A DNA stretch of 64,000 nucleotides, taken from contig NC_090187.1 in assembly GCF_024679245.1 (NCBI RefSeq), positions 23,945,995 to 24,009,994 of the forward strand, written 5' to 3'. The notes beneath the pieces are model-generated. The model was not told the DNA's origin, searched no databases, and was given only the letters and a program-made list of their open reading frames with translations. Below, in pieces: positions 48,601 to 56,620 of this stretch. Position numbers and translations under genes: made by a program. The number at the start of each line of letters is the position of its first letter. Position 1 is the first letter of the stretch. The stretch is from Pseudorasbora parva (taxonomy: Eukaryota; Chordata; Actinopteri; Cypriniformes; Gobionidae).

Positions 48601-48950
48601 TGCCTGGTTAAGTAGTCTTTGTCAGACTGTTTTTAACACTAACCTTGTCAGTGTTAGTCAGGCTGTAAAATAGAACAGTTTTGGATAATCTTCTCCAAAT
48701 ACAACTCAATTTGTTAGTGAAATATTGATGCTAAACAGCCCTTCAATAGAGTAACTTATGATATACTATAATTTATTTGTATAAGAAATATTAAATCATT
48801 TTATAAAGATTTTTCTTGATTCCAGAATAAATATCTAAACATCCTAGAAACAAAATACATTTTGATAAGATGATAGATTTGAACTAACAGCATTGACTAA
48901 TAATAGTTTTAATAATAATTATGATAAGAGTAAAATTACCTTTTGAGGAT
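28075..48950 (-). CDS. Multi-exon gene for an unrecognised Ser/Pro-rich protein, C-terminal part (at least 651 aa)
   Basis: Eight exons with AG...GT borders join in consistent codon phase (48187-48290, 46261-46379, 46057-46118, 44925-45814, 43767-43990, 39926-40085, 31803-31955, 28075-28319) and end at a TAG; an 11-nt microexon at 48940-48950 may precede them. The product starts with a Pro-rich, charged stretch and a probable helix (ELSRQLAAERKELHKYL). It continues through about 300 residues rich in Ser, Pro and Gln from one large exon. Two acidic patches follow (SEEEMTCED...SSDEELK; QDSDEDEEN), then a Glu-rich tail (LECLEEEF) near the C-terminus. No signal peptide, membrane segment, zinc finger or kinase motif is visible. 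It looks like a disordered intracellular protein, perhaps a scaffold, but no function can be assigned. The 5' end is not in view. Introns are up to 8 kb and full of transposons, while the exons are repeat-free. Confidence 0.82.
29349..29616. mobile_element. TTAA-flanked short element with CCCT ends (piggyBac-like)
   Basis: TTAA at 29349-29352 and 29613-29616 borders inverted ends CCCTTATCATTCCCTC and the complement of CCCTCATCCCTCCCTT. GGTCATTTTGACCC-type blocks occur near both ends. Ends starting CCC with TTAA duplications are typical of piggyBac-type elements. Only 268 bp long, without coding capacity. Confidence 0.75.
29750..30400. other. Repeat-free, GC-richer intronic block; possible conserved non-coding DNA
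   Basis: It contrasts with its AT-rich surroundings: balanced composition, CpG-containing words (CGGCTTTAATTACGGGCGCG, GGCCATAACGCCGTGTCCG), no transposon ends, and a short AGCTG reiteration at about 30060-30090. Such islands inside introns of vertebrate genes are often conserved regulatory DNA. Conservation cannot be judged from one sequence. Confidence 0.35.
30553..30690. mobile_element. Remnant of a GTTCACC-type TTAA element
   Basis: GATGGATAGTTCACCAAAAA, then TTGTCATTGTTTACACATCA. Only the left part survives, next to the complete relative at 30694. Confidence 0.65.
30694..31398. mobile_element. TTAA fold-back element of the GTTCACCC family, about 700 bp, nearly palindromic
   Basis: TTAA at both edges (30694-30697, 31395-31398), with ends AGTGTTAGTTTACTC and the complement of AGGGTTAGTTCACTT. 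Mirrored blocks continue inward: GACCTTCGTTCATCTTC, AATTAAGATATTTT, AGAGAGCTCTCTGACCCCTC, GGCCTAGAAAGGTAG, CCATGTGACTCCAGTG and TTGTTCTAGCCTGTGCC each have an inverted partner, so symmetry reaches almost to the centre near 31050. It is a longer, fold-back version of the short element seen at 9888-10114. Confidence 0.85.
31803..31955 (-). CDS. Penultimate coding exon (51 codons, symmetric phase 1)
   Basis: Acceptor GTACTGTAGTTGCAG, donor CTCAG|GTGGTT. The peptide QESWRSSSSLQHHADKVLV continues with LVNSAPVSSTPRSFTPRHGR and MSSQRLCFS. Exon length 153 is divisible by three, so skipping it would keep the frame. Ser, Arg and Pro are abundant. Confidence 0.85.
32997..34516. mobile_element. Giant TTAA fold-back element, about 1.5 kb with roughly 580-bp inverted arms
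   Basis: TTAA at 32997-33000 and 34513-34516 borders ends AGGGATCCCCTGGTGTTGAG and its exact inverted copy. The left arm to about 33580 matches the complement of about 33930-34512, including the blocks GGGCGGCGCCATTTTGTTTG, AGATCGGCGGCCGGGCACAC, GATGTTGGGCTGCTCAGTCT and CCCTATTTCAAGGTATAGGG. The centre (33590-33930) carries a CA microsatellite and duplicated AACAGATCGGCGCGAACAC blocks. The overlapping frames at 33370-33552 and 33820-34278 encode the same IEMLGCSVSMTGAESEIDPL-type peptide from mirrored DNA. No transposase is seen. Confidence 0.9.
35067..35571 (+). mobile_element. AGCCT-end element, copy A (complete, reference orientation)
   Basis: Ends AGCCTAGAAATCTAGACACG and the complement of TGCCTCACAAACCCAGACCC are imperfect inverted repeats. 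The interior includes GGCCAATCACATTGTGTATA, GAGTCGGTGGGCGGGGCTTA, GAAGATGTGTTCAGAGTTTT and GCCCTGTCAATGGTGAGTTT. Copies B, C and D lie within 8.4 kb. Open frames on both strands of this copy are matched in copy C, but only because the DNA is shared. Confidence 0.85.
36252..36370. mobile_element. Right-end remnant of a GTTCACCC-type TTAA element
   Basis: AATTTGTGTTCCGAAGATGA, CGAACGACATTAGGGTAAGT and ATTTTCATTTTTGGACAAAC end at CCTTTTAA (TTAA 36367-36370). It abuts the AGCCT-element fragment starting at 36372. Confidence 0.75.
36372..36635 (+). mobile_element. AGCCT-end element, copy B1 (right half, plus orientation)
   Basis: It starts inside the element at TTTGAGAAAAGAAC and runs to the right end GGCTTGTCAGGCT. 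The left half is missing. Confidence 0.8.
36777..36990 (-). mobile_element. AGCCT-end element, copy B2 (left half, minus orientation)
   Basis: It runs from CCAGAGTCGCGGCCAAAGCT to TTAGATTTGCTGCCACTAGG, the inverted left part of the element. Together with B1 it forms a head-to-head rearranged pair. The sequence before B2 (36638-36675, GGAACAGTGTTCTGAAGTGA) recurs after it (37031-37068, GGAACAGTATTCAAAAGTGA), so this block is bordered by direct repeats. Confidence 0.75.
38450..38800. repeat. Two dispersed repeat remnants
   Basis: At about 38450-38590 is a GTTCACCC-family relative ending GTGAACTAATCCTTTAA with TTAA. Next to it, 38650-38785 contains CATCTGAGCCTGGTTTCTCC, TGATGGAGTTTTGGTTCCTT and GCCACTGTCGCCTTTCGCTT, a familiar high-copy teleost repeat piece. 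Confidence 0.6.
39926..40085 (-). CDS. Internal coding exon (53 codons plus 1 nt)
   Basis: A strong acceptor (TTTTTTTTTCTCCCACAG), then ALHSISQRQHIHSGQYQDLE, GFLTLGLYPGVLQHSPAPAQ, and the donor CTCTCA|GTATGT. The final A joins the next exon's GG to make Arg. If this intron were retained, translation would stop at TAG 39918-39920 after ...SSLSM, giving a shorter isoform. Confidence 0.8.
40310..40690 (+). mobile_element. Tc1-like transposon, internally deleted
   Basis: The DNA reads in the sense direction of a Tc1-like transposase: CAGTCAACTGTTAGTGGTAT, AACTCAGCCACGAAGTGGTA and TTAGCTCAAGAACAGTGTGT. It then jumps near 40600 to the 3' end of the element (ACAGATTAAGAATAGGATGT). The catalytic middle of the transposase is absent and the frame is broken. 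Confidence 0.8.
40700..40895. mobile_element. Terminal fragment of another Tc1-like element
   Basis: AGCAGATCCTTCAAGTCCAG ... GACTGGTCATAATGCATTGG and CTCATCAGTGTGTATAT match the terminal part of a different fish Tc1-like family. Only end sequences remain. Confidence 0.6.
41626..41982. repeat. Dispersed repeat, copy 2 of 2 (other copy 18518-18784), carrying a hairpin insertion
   Basis: It shares GGAATTTAGTCTGATTCAAG, GATGAGAGGAGGAGCTGGGG and CTAATGTGACCTGCCAGAAC with the copy 23 kb to the left. The extra 79 bp at 41792-41870 is a separate element. Confidence 0.85.
41792..41870. mobile_element. Hairpin mini-element with TA target duplication (Tc1/mariner type)
   Basis: CAGCTCTGGAGAAAAATTAA then GAGACCACTTAACA is mirrored after a 15-nt loop as TGTTAAGTGGTCTCTTAATT ... 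CCAGAGCTG. TA flanks both sides. This is only the two inverted ends of a Tc1/mariner-type element joined together. The related repeat at 18518 lacks it, giving an empty site. Confidence 0.88.
42300..42525 (-). mobile_element. Tc1-like transposase fragment
   Basis: The plus strand shows the antisense of a Tc1-like transposase gene: CGTGGCTTAAGGGGCCTAAA, ATCGAGACTCATCAGACCAG and TGTCCAATTTTGGCAAATTG. It is cut off at its right edge by the AGCCT-end element at 42530. An A/T homopolymer block at 42111-42198 lies to its left. Confidence 0.75.
42530..42780 (+). mobile_element. AGCCT-end element, copy D (internally deleted)
   Basis: Left end AGCCTTGAAATCTGGACGCA and right end TGGCTTGTCAGGAT are both present. 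The middle is shortened, joining GACGGCCGAGTTGCTT directly to a segment near the right end (GTGCAGAGGGAGTTTAAAAG). Confidence 0.8.
42891..43427 (-). mobile_element. AGCCT-end element, copy C (complete, inverted)
   Basis: AGCCTGACAAGCCAGACCCA at the left and the complement of AGCCTAGAAATCTAGACGCA at the right. It is the full-length inverted counterpart of copy A and lies about 110 bp from copy D in the opposite orientation. Confidence 0.85.
43767..43990 (-). CDS. Internal coding exon with an acidic patch
   Basis: Acceptor TTTGTCACTGCTCAG; the first two bases complete an Asp codon. The peptide begins SEEEMTCEDCLVPSEEDSSD, continues EELKRITDLEEQKDDVSS and ends EPFLVTGFSQ at the donor CGCAG|GTGAAC. 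Acidic residues and phospho-acceptor serines are clustered, as at casein-kinase-2-type sites. The N-terminal part of the longer open frame reaching 44102 is intronic. Confidence 0.85.
44925..45814 (-). CDS. Large internal coding exon (about 296 codons), Ser/Pro-rich
   Basis: Acceptor TTTTTTCTTCCTAAAG, donor TGTCAG|GTTAGT. The peptide starts FAVAENEDFSGGGEFGHSVL and contains many SP pairs (SPKPSPQTRF, VSPSPASLPSARSSQSHSPA, PPDSPSPRSRPVSSPVHP). It ends KATVLSLQLNMS. The composition suggests intrinsic disorder and multiple proline-directed phosphorylation sites. A 296-codon frame without stops in AT-rich DNA is itself strong support. Confidence 0.9.
46057..46118 (-). CDS. Small internal coding exon (62 nt)
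   Basis: Acceptor TTATGCTTTAATTTTTCCAG; the peptide MVGDAETYRSFGVKQGNTSK; donor AAAAT|GTAAGA. Only this donor lets the frame continue into the next exon (the AT joins G to form Met). Reading past it meets TAA at once. Confidence 0.78.
46261..46379 (-). CDS. Internal coding exon (119 nt)
   Basis: Acceptor CTGATTTGCAG; the first CA completes Ala, followed by ERKELHKYLNSLFASGLAED and AGKVDSPAESCLSIVELDE; donor GATGAG|GTAATT. The start is probably alpha-helical together with the end of the previous exon. Confidence 0.82.
46800..46990. repeat. Dispersed teleost repeat remnant (ACTACCATTTAAA ... AAATAAATGCAGCATT)
   Basis: ATACACTACCATTTAAAGAT ... ACAAATAAATGCAGCATTGA is a diverged copy of the repeat also present at 19190-19345 and 50205-50460. 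It is a non-coding intronic insertion. Confidence 0.6.
47640..47960. other. GC-richer unique intronic block
   Basis: Balanced composition, no transposon ends, and open frames on both strands (47687-47956 plus; 47750-47989 minus). No splice sites consistent with the gene were found, so I do not call an exon. It may be conserved non-coding DNA or a cryptic exon. Confidence 0.35.
48187..48290 (-). CDS. Internal coding exon (104 nt)
   Basis: Acceptor TTTTCTCTCTCTCAG; the first A ends a split codon; the peptide GQIEEFHPRSVVQPKPEPTT then PSPEETDELSRQLA; donor GGCAG|GTGGGA. The incoming phase requires an upstream exon ending with two bases of a codon. Confidence 0.82.
48940..48950 (-). CDS. Possible 11-nt microexon
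   Basis: On the minus strand, GCATTTCTGTCAACAG precedes ATCCTCAAAAG, which is followed by GTAATT. Eleven nucleotides read ATC CTC AAA AG and exactly supply the two bases needed by the next exon (making ILKR-GQIEEF). The fit of acceptor, donor and phase is suggestive, but a match this short can arise by chance. Confidence 0.4.
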
Positions 48951-49000
48951 CTGTTGACAGAAATGCAACATAAATATGTTTTCAGTGGTGTATAAAGACC

Positions 49001-49907
49001 AGGGCCTGGTTCCCCAAAACATTCTTATCGCTAAGTAGTTCTTAACCTATTCCTTAACCTCTCTCTTAACCCTATGATTCCCGCAAAGTTTGTACGCTAA
49101 GTATATCTTATGTAAGTCACACTTTCGTATGGGTTGGTCTGGACCATTCATAGCGCTCTCTTAGCATTGTTTAAGCTCAAGATGCTAGTCGCCGCCACTG
49201 TGCAGCAGTCTTTAGAAATCGGCGCAGTACAGTACAAAATAAAAACAATGATTTTATGTTATGGACATTTTAAGACTAATAATAAAATATGTTTGCAATG
49301 GATACAGGCCTATTTATGAAGTTGACTTTATTTGGTATCAGAACTAATATGGTGGTAATTAGGCTATTTTGTAATGTCATTAAAGCGTTTAAATTGGCAA
49401 TCACTTTAGATAATTAACATCTCAATTTGGCTCTAAATGGCTAAGATCTATAAATGGGTAAGCATGGTGGTGTCCAGTAAGAAACCAAGTATGGCAGTGA
49501 TACAACGTATCCTTCTATTAAATCAAAGACGATGCCGGCCACGGAGACATTTAGTCCATGTCAATGTCTTTATTCGACAAAACTTAAGCCCTTTTGACAT
49601 TTTGCCTGACATGGCTATATAAAAAAAATAATTGCCTCCCAGGTGTGTTGTCCATTTCAGTTATTTGAACTCAAAATCAACGCAAAATAACAATGTGTTA
49701 AAATGACACATGATGTGTTAAGTAGTTTAACACAATACATTGGGACAGCGGCTTTGTTAAGTCATTCTTAGAGGCAGCGTGTTAAGAAGCTTCCTAAGAG
49801 ACACTTCGGGGAACATACTTAGGAACATAAACAACTTTGGTAAGATATATCTTTTCGAGTCTTCTTAGCGGGCTAAGAGTGAGCGTTATCGAGAAACCGG
49901 GCCCTGG
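49001..49907. mobile_element. DNA transposon remnant with AGGGCCYGGTTYC ends and a short basic ORF
   Basis: Left end CCAGGGCCTGGTTCCCCAAA, right end the complement of CCAGGGCCCGGTTTCTCGAT. Near both ends CTAAG-rich blocks are mirrored (TTATCGCTAAG; CTTAGCGGGCTAAG). Inside, 49437-49622 encodes a short basic peptide (LLLNQRRCRPRRHLVHVN, FIRQNLSPFDILPDMAI). Such ends suggest a PIF/Harbinger-like origin, but the assignment is tentative. Confidence 0.65.
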
Positions 49908-49939
49908 TTTTTATTACCTTAGAATGAGCCATTTCTATC

Positions 49940-50190
49940 TACATACACCACAGGTCCCCTTACAGTGAAGTTTCCATTTTGCGCTGTCATGTTTCTACAG
50001 TAGCCCTAAACTTACAAACTGCTCTACAGAGCGCTAGCTACTCTCTGCTGTCTCATGACATCTTTGTACTGCGTCGGCCACCGTAGCTTCTCTATGTGTG
50101 CTTTGAATGGGAGATGTGAGCGGTGGGATGGTAGCAATTCACAACCTCACCGCTAGATGTTGCAAAAATGTACACAGTGCACTTTTAATA
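49940..50190. mobile_element. Fragment of a TGCACTGTGTAC-ended TTAA element
   Basis: It contains CCACCGTAGCTTCTCTATGT and CTCACCGCTAGATGTTGC and ends GTACACAGTGCACTTTTAATA. A related start (TTAAAGGTGCACTATGCAG) is at 54091. Only one clear terminus is present. Confidence 0.55.
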
Positions 50191-50204
50191 AATATACTCT
50201 ACAG

Positions 50205-50460
50205 TATACACCACCATTTAAAAGTTTGGGGTAAGTAATATTTCTAAATGTATTCGAAATAAGTATTTTATGCTCACCAAAGCTGCATTTATTTGATCAA
50301 AACTATAGTAAAAAAACTATAGTGTTTTAATTTTAAATAACTGTTTTGTATTTGAATATATTTTAACATCTAATTTATTCCTTTGATGCAAAGCTGATCT
50401 TTCAGCAGCAATTACTCTAACATTTCTTGTAATTATCAATGTTGAAACTAGTTTTTGCTT
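50205..50460. repeat. Dispersed teleost repeat (CACCATTTAAAAGTTTGGGG)
   Basis: ACCACCATTTAAAAGTTTGG, CTCACCAAAGCTGCATTTAT and ACATTTCTTGTAATTATCAA follow the order of a very common fish repeat, also seen in part at 19190 and 46800. Confidence 0.65.
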
Positions 50461-50811
50461 TTTAATGCCAAGTTCTAGATGGCTAGAGCTGATATAACTC
50501 TATTTGTTACCGATCACATCGTTATAGCGCAGCTGGTTTGGCCAATGAGCTTGGTGCTAAATGTTTAAATACTTGGCATTGTCTGCTTTTAGCAGTCTGC
50601 AATGGGTTTTCAGAAACCCTCCACCTGTATAGATTTGCTGCAGGAGTTATTTCATGTGTGTTATATGTGTACCTGCCAAGCGGCAACCTCCCCCAGTTTC
50701 TGTTGAAGCCAATACGTAAGTAACTAGGGACAGGCTCCAGAAGGGAGAAGAATCTCATTGAGCCCTATGTTAAAATACCCAACTTTACAGCCGAAAAAAA
50801 AAAAACATATT

Positions 50812-51171
50812 TACAGCCTGGTACAAATTGTGTTTTGGTCTATACGGCTAATTGTGCCCTTCATGACAACTGTGAGGGGGATGATTTTTTATTTTTTTTT
50901 ATAACTCATTCATTTACATTATATAAAGCCGTAAAGCTCTGCATAATTAAGGCATGGTCACTTTGATTAAAAGGTGGATAGCCATTTATCCGCTGTCTGT
51001 TAGTCGTCCCCTCAGCTCCACCCACATTCCGCCTCTTTGCCCATTTTCTGTTATCCGGGCGTGACACGATGACGCGTTGCAAAGATGCCTCTACTTTATG
51101 CTTCAAAACTGCTCTTCACAATCCTACGGGTGATGTCACCGACGCTATATATTTTTTTTACAGTCTATAGT
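50812..51171 (-). repeat. Repeat copy 1 of an inverted pair (partner 54218-54573)
   Basis: CAGCCTGGTACAAATTGTGT, TGCCCTTCATGACAACTGTG, CCATTTTCTGTTATCCGGGC and TTTTTTACAGTCTATAG appear here. Their complements appear at 54218-54573 in inverted order. GACGTCAC-type motifs near the TACAGTCTAT end are characteristic of a high-copy teleost element. Confidence 0.82.
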
Positions 51172-52088
51172 ACTTGTTCTGCAATAATCAATGTCAGCAG
51201 CAGTGTAGCAGATCTATTCCAAGACAAAAAAAAATTAACATTGCCATATCCATTACCATTGCCATTATACATTATGAAAGTTAAATGTGAATGCAACAGA
51301 GCATACAAACAATGTATGCATAAAAGGAAAGCAACATCATTTAAATCCAATGACAAATGAAAAAGGCTAAAGGAAGTTGATGACCCAGACTTTCTGTTTG
51401 TGAGAATCTCAGCTTAGCCAAATTCCCCTGACCCTCAGGTTTAGTCCTTTAAACCTTTTCTTTCCTTTTACCGGTGATTTACCATACAAACGCATTAGCA
51501 GAAAAGCCATCAGCCCCCTGTCTTCCCAAACACTTCTCTCTCTCTCTCTCTCTCTTTCGTTGTGCTCTCGTTTCCTTTCCTGAAGCCAACTCTTGCTGCC
51601 TCAGCAGCACAACCTGCTTTCCTCATTGTGTGTGTGTTTGTGAGCGTATGAAGGGATTAGACTCCCCTATCACACACTCCATTCCTCCAGAGTGTGAGCT
51701 GCAGCCCTGGGCCACACGTCTGCCCTCCTCCCACATAACCCAAACACACACATACATACACACATGCATGCTTGAAAAATCCAGCTTCCTGTTCCGTGAT
51801 TCTTCACACACCAGGCCTCAAAAGAAGGCAATTTAATGGATTCACAATTAGACCCTTCTTGAATAGCCGACCTAAATACCGCCACTGCCACAGATACCAT
51901 AACACTCCAGAAGCTCGAAATGCGGTTCAAAGCGCTTAGAAGGGTTTACAGATACTGTGTTTGAGTGTTTTGCACGCTTTTGTCAGGCTTTCTCATTTCG
52001 TAGGCGAGCATCAACATTTTTTTGGGGGGGCAGAACTGTTTATTGGCTCTGTTTCAAAACTTAGTGTGTGGCCTACAAAGGTAGTTGT

Positions 52089-53952
52089 CAGTGATGCACG
52101 GGTCAATGTAGGGCTGGGCGATATGGAGCAAAAAATATATTTTTATTTTATAATAATATTTTGCTACATCTCGATATACGATATATATCTCGATATCTTT
52201 ACAGGAAAAATAACCCCCTTAAAAACTACAGCAAAAACAAATATGCCAAATATCATAAAGTCATAATATTTTTATTGAAGTGCAAAGAGGTAGTCAGTTC
52301 ATGTAGGAACAATGTGCTTTTGACATAAAAAAAAACTCCCTGATTACATAAATAATAATAATTTAACTGTAAAATAAAATAAATAATAGCCTACATATAG
52401 CTTAATTCCTTTCATTTCATGCCTTCAAAACATGAATCAAAGACTCCCTTTTTTTACAGTTAAAGTAAACAGTAAGCATTTTGCAGAAAGATTGGGGCAT
52501 GACTGAGATATAAATAAACTGATTTTGTCATAACAACACTTCCTGTTAAATTTGTATCAAAATTCAAACAGTAGGCTAGATGTCGCGCTCTTTAATAATA
52601 TAAAGTGTGAGCGCCTCATAATGCAGATCATGTAGGCTACACGTGAGGCAAACTTCCCTTCTTTTCCAGTTACAGAACGAAATATGAACTTCAGAAGGTA
52701 GGCTATATGATACAGTACAACTTACAGAAGAGCACTGTGTCTCAGGACACCCGGGATGTCGCGTCTTTCCCTCTTGGTTAAAACATGCATAGATTCATCA
52801 TACTCCCGTGAAAAAGCTGACAAAATAATAATAATTATGATATTGCAATAATTGTTTAATGTTTTTAAATAATATGCGATCATTTTGACATTTTAACCCA
52901 AAAACCATGCGATCAGTTAGACACAAATCATAAACTGACATGATTGCGACTGAGAGTTCGTCTCGCACCAATAATGTCAGTCACCTGACTGTGGGTGAAA
53001 CTTGCGATTTGAACTATGATGAACATTAATATTTCTTTATGAATTTTAGCAAGCAGTTGTGTTAGAAGGAAAATCGTGGTCTCTAAACTAAGTCTTAAAC
53101 AACGCACACGCTTGTCAACATGATGACTAATCCTAACCTGGTTGTGGACGCCGCCGTGTTCAATGAGACAACACGCGAGGAGAGGGGGAACAAAAGCGAG
53201 GAGGCGGGAGGCGCGCGAGCACAACACAGAGAAGGCAAACATGCAAAGTGGCGGAATCAGAATTAAATATAAACAATATATCAATATATACGATATGTCC
53301 AAATCCATATCGAGTTTAAAAAATATCTCGATATATTTAAAATATCGAGATATCGCCCACCCGTAGGTCAATGTATAAAAAACCCGCACCCGACCAATGT
53401 TTTCAGCAAACCCGCCCGCAAATCGGACCGCAAAAAAGAAAATATTGTAGCGTTTCCCGACCCGCTTCCTGGCCCACATTTTTTAAAAGTAGTAAATGCT
53501 CACTGGCATAATATCTATTAATCCAGCCTTTGGAGGAGAAATGTTTCAGGCCCTGACGTGCGCTCAGAGGTGCGACGGCGAGAGCAGCAGTTCTTGAGGC
53601 GGCCCACCATTGTCCATTTCAGCTGTCTAGATGCATATTATTGATGAACGCGATGTTTATGTTTCGACCCTGCTTGGAGAATTCATCAGCAGCTCAACTG
53701 AGAGAGAGCCCACTTTTGGAAAAGTGTGAAAGCCCTTAGGAGCGCAAAGTCCCAAACTGTTCTTTTTCTGAATGCTGTATGATATAGCCTAGTGTTGTGT
53801 AATAAAGGCTTGATTTATTCATTTATTTTGTTTCGTTTTCTTAACAACTAAGATGCTTCATGTGTTTATCCAGTATAATCGAAGTTTGCGTCTCTCCCCC
53901 GACTTTCCCAAAAAAAATCCTGATCGTTTTTGGATCAACCCACGCATCACTG
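52089..53952. mobile_element. hAT-type element (outer), with 8-bp target duplication
   Basis: Ends CAGTGATGCACGGGTC and the complement of CAGTGATGCGTGGGTTG are inverted. Flanks GTAGTTGT (52081-52088) and GTAGCTGT (53953-53960) form an 8-bp duplication with one mismatch, as for hAT elements. The interior right of 53375 includes CCCGCCCGCAAATCGGACCG and CATTGTCCATTTCAGCTGTC but no intact transposase. A second hAT-like element is inserted within its first 25 bp. Confidence 0.85.
52110..53366. mobile_element. hAT-type element (inner), nested in the outer hAT
   Basis: Left end AGGGCTGGGCGATATGG, right end the complement of CTACGGGTGGGCGATATC, with CGATAT-rich subterminal sequence. An exact 8-bp duplication GTCAATGT lies at 52102-52109 and 53367-53374. 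About 1.26 kb, non-autonomous. The 183-codon minus-strand frame at 52928-53479 crosses the element boundary and resembles no transposase, so I regard it as fortuitous. Confidence 0.88.
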
Positions 53953-54217
53953 GTAGCTGTCTTCAAAGTCAGCACACTAACTCTTGTGTACAAAGAATTT
54001 TGTGTAAATGACTGATCTGGAATGTTCTATACAGAATTATTTTAGTATTATTGACTTAAATTAAATAAAACATTTACATTTTCTTTATTAAAGGTGCACT
54101 ATGCAGTATTTATTCAGTAAAATATCCGAAGACCACTAGGTCATTTTTATATATTTTGTTCAGTTGAGTTACATACAAGCAGCTGGCGAGCAAACGCACA
54201 GAATAATTTCATAACCA

Positions 54218-54573
54218 TAGACTGTAAAAAAAATATGGACGTAGTGTCTGTGACGTCACCAATAGGATTCCGAAGAGCAGTTTTGAAGCGTAAAGTAGAG
54301 ACGAGCTGGCCATCATCGTGCGTCACACCCGGATTACAGAAAATGGGCAGAGGCGGGACGTGGGCAGAGCTGAAGTGACGCAATGACCAACAGACAGCAG
54401 ATAAATGGCTATCCACCTGTCACTCAAAGTGACCAGGACCTTAATTAAGCAAAAATGTAAGGCTTTATATAATTTAAACGAATAAGTTATAAATAAAAAA
54501 ATCACCCTCCCTCACAGTTGTCATGAAGGGCAAAATTAGCCAAACAGACCAAAACCACATTTTGTACCAGGCT
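54218..54573 (+). repeat. Repeat copy 2 of the inverted pair (partner 50812-51171)
   Basis: ATAGACTGTAAAAAAAATAT, GTGACGTCACCAATAGGATT, CCCGGATTACAGAAAATGGG and TTGTCATGAAGGGCAAAATT run in the opposite orientation to copy 1, about 3 kb away. Confidence 0.82.
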
Positions 54574-55582
<1,009 letters not shown>

Positions 55583-55588
55583 GTCTAC

Positions 55589-55864
55589 CTATCTAACAGG
55601 GGACCTTGGCGTCGTTACACACTCACCAACAGGGGACCTCTGAGCCAAGAGGGGACATTTTTCAAGTCCCCTGTTGGTCATGCATTAAATCATGTTAAAA
55701 TGAAGTAAAACACTAAAGAAATGCTCTGGTGATTTTTTTAATGTTTGACCAAGTAGGGACCTACAGGTGTGTGTGTTTAAATCATGTTAAAATCAAGAAA
55801 AAACACTCTGGTGAATTTTTAAAAATTTTGACCAAGAGGGGACCTAAGAGTGTGTGAGTGTTTA
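55589..55864. repeat. Satellite-related start and AGGGGACC-containing tandem duplication
   Basis: CTATCTAACAGGGGACCT at 55589-55606 is identical to a segment of the 198-bp satellite in its reverse orientation. Beyond it, AACAGGGGACC/AAGAGGGGAC recur, and a roughly 90-bp unit (TAAATCATGTTAAAAT ... TTTTGACCAAG.GGGACCT ... GTGTGTG) is present twice (about 55687-55778 and 55779-55864). Confidence 0.75.
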
Positions 55865-56245
55865 AGGCCATGCTCAGCAGCTCCCCTGTAGGCTGGAGCA
55901 GGAACTGTAATAGCCCTTAAACACACGTCGTTCACACACACACACACTCCTCTATTGTTTGAATGGCCTGCTGTCCTCTGACTCTAGAGCTTCTGTTTAA
56001 CAGGCTGCTTACTAAAGGAACAAACATCATATAGATTATATCTCTTTACTAAATACCCTGACTAGTTTCAAACTTTGCATTACTTACTAAAATGAAATTA
56101 AATACTACAGGATCCAAGAAAAAAAGGATTAAAAAATCTAAACAACCAGGATGTAATTAGAAATACATCTGCCATCAAAATGTGTGTGTCTTCAGTTTCT
56201 ACAAATAAATATTGTAAATACCATCCATCATGGCCGTGGACAGAT

Positions 56246-56345
<100 letters not shown>

Positions 56346-56620
56346 AATGAGAGTAGCCTATATTTACTGAAAAATAATGCATTATTTTATTTATCAAAAA
56401 AAAAAAAAAAAGGTACGGTAAATGGGAAAAACTTTGCATCTTAAGTTCTTTTAAACAAGTGTTAACATAGACATTATTAAAAAAAATTTATGTTAGCCAA
56501 GTATTTGTAAAAATAATGTGTGACTTTTGGCCCATATAAAAGGCCCATCTTACCACCTTATACATTTATGAGTTTTTTAAACTAACCCCTTTTGATTTAT
56601 TTATGATTTACAAAATGATT

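Noticed and set aside
52928..53479. 183-codon minus-strand frame with hydrophobic stretches, looking like a membrane protein
   Set aside because: It crosses the border of the inner hAT element, has biased AT-driven composition and no homologue I recognise.
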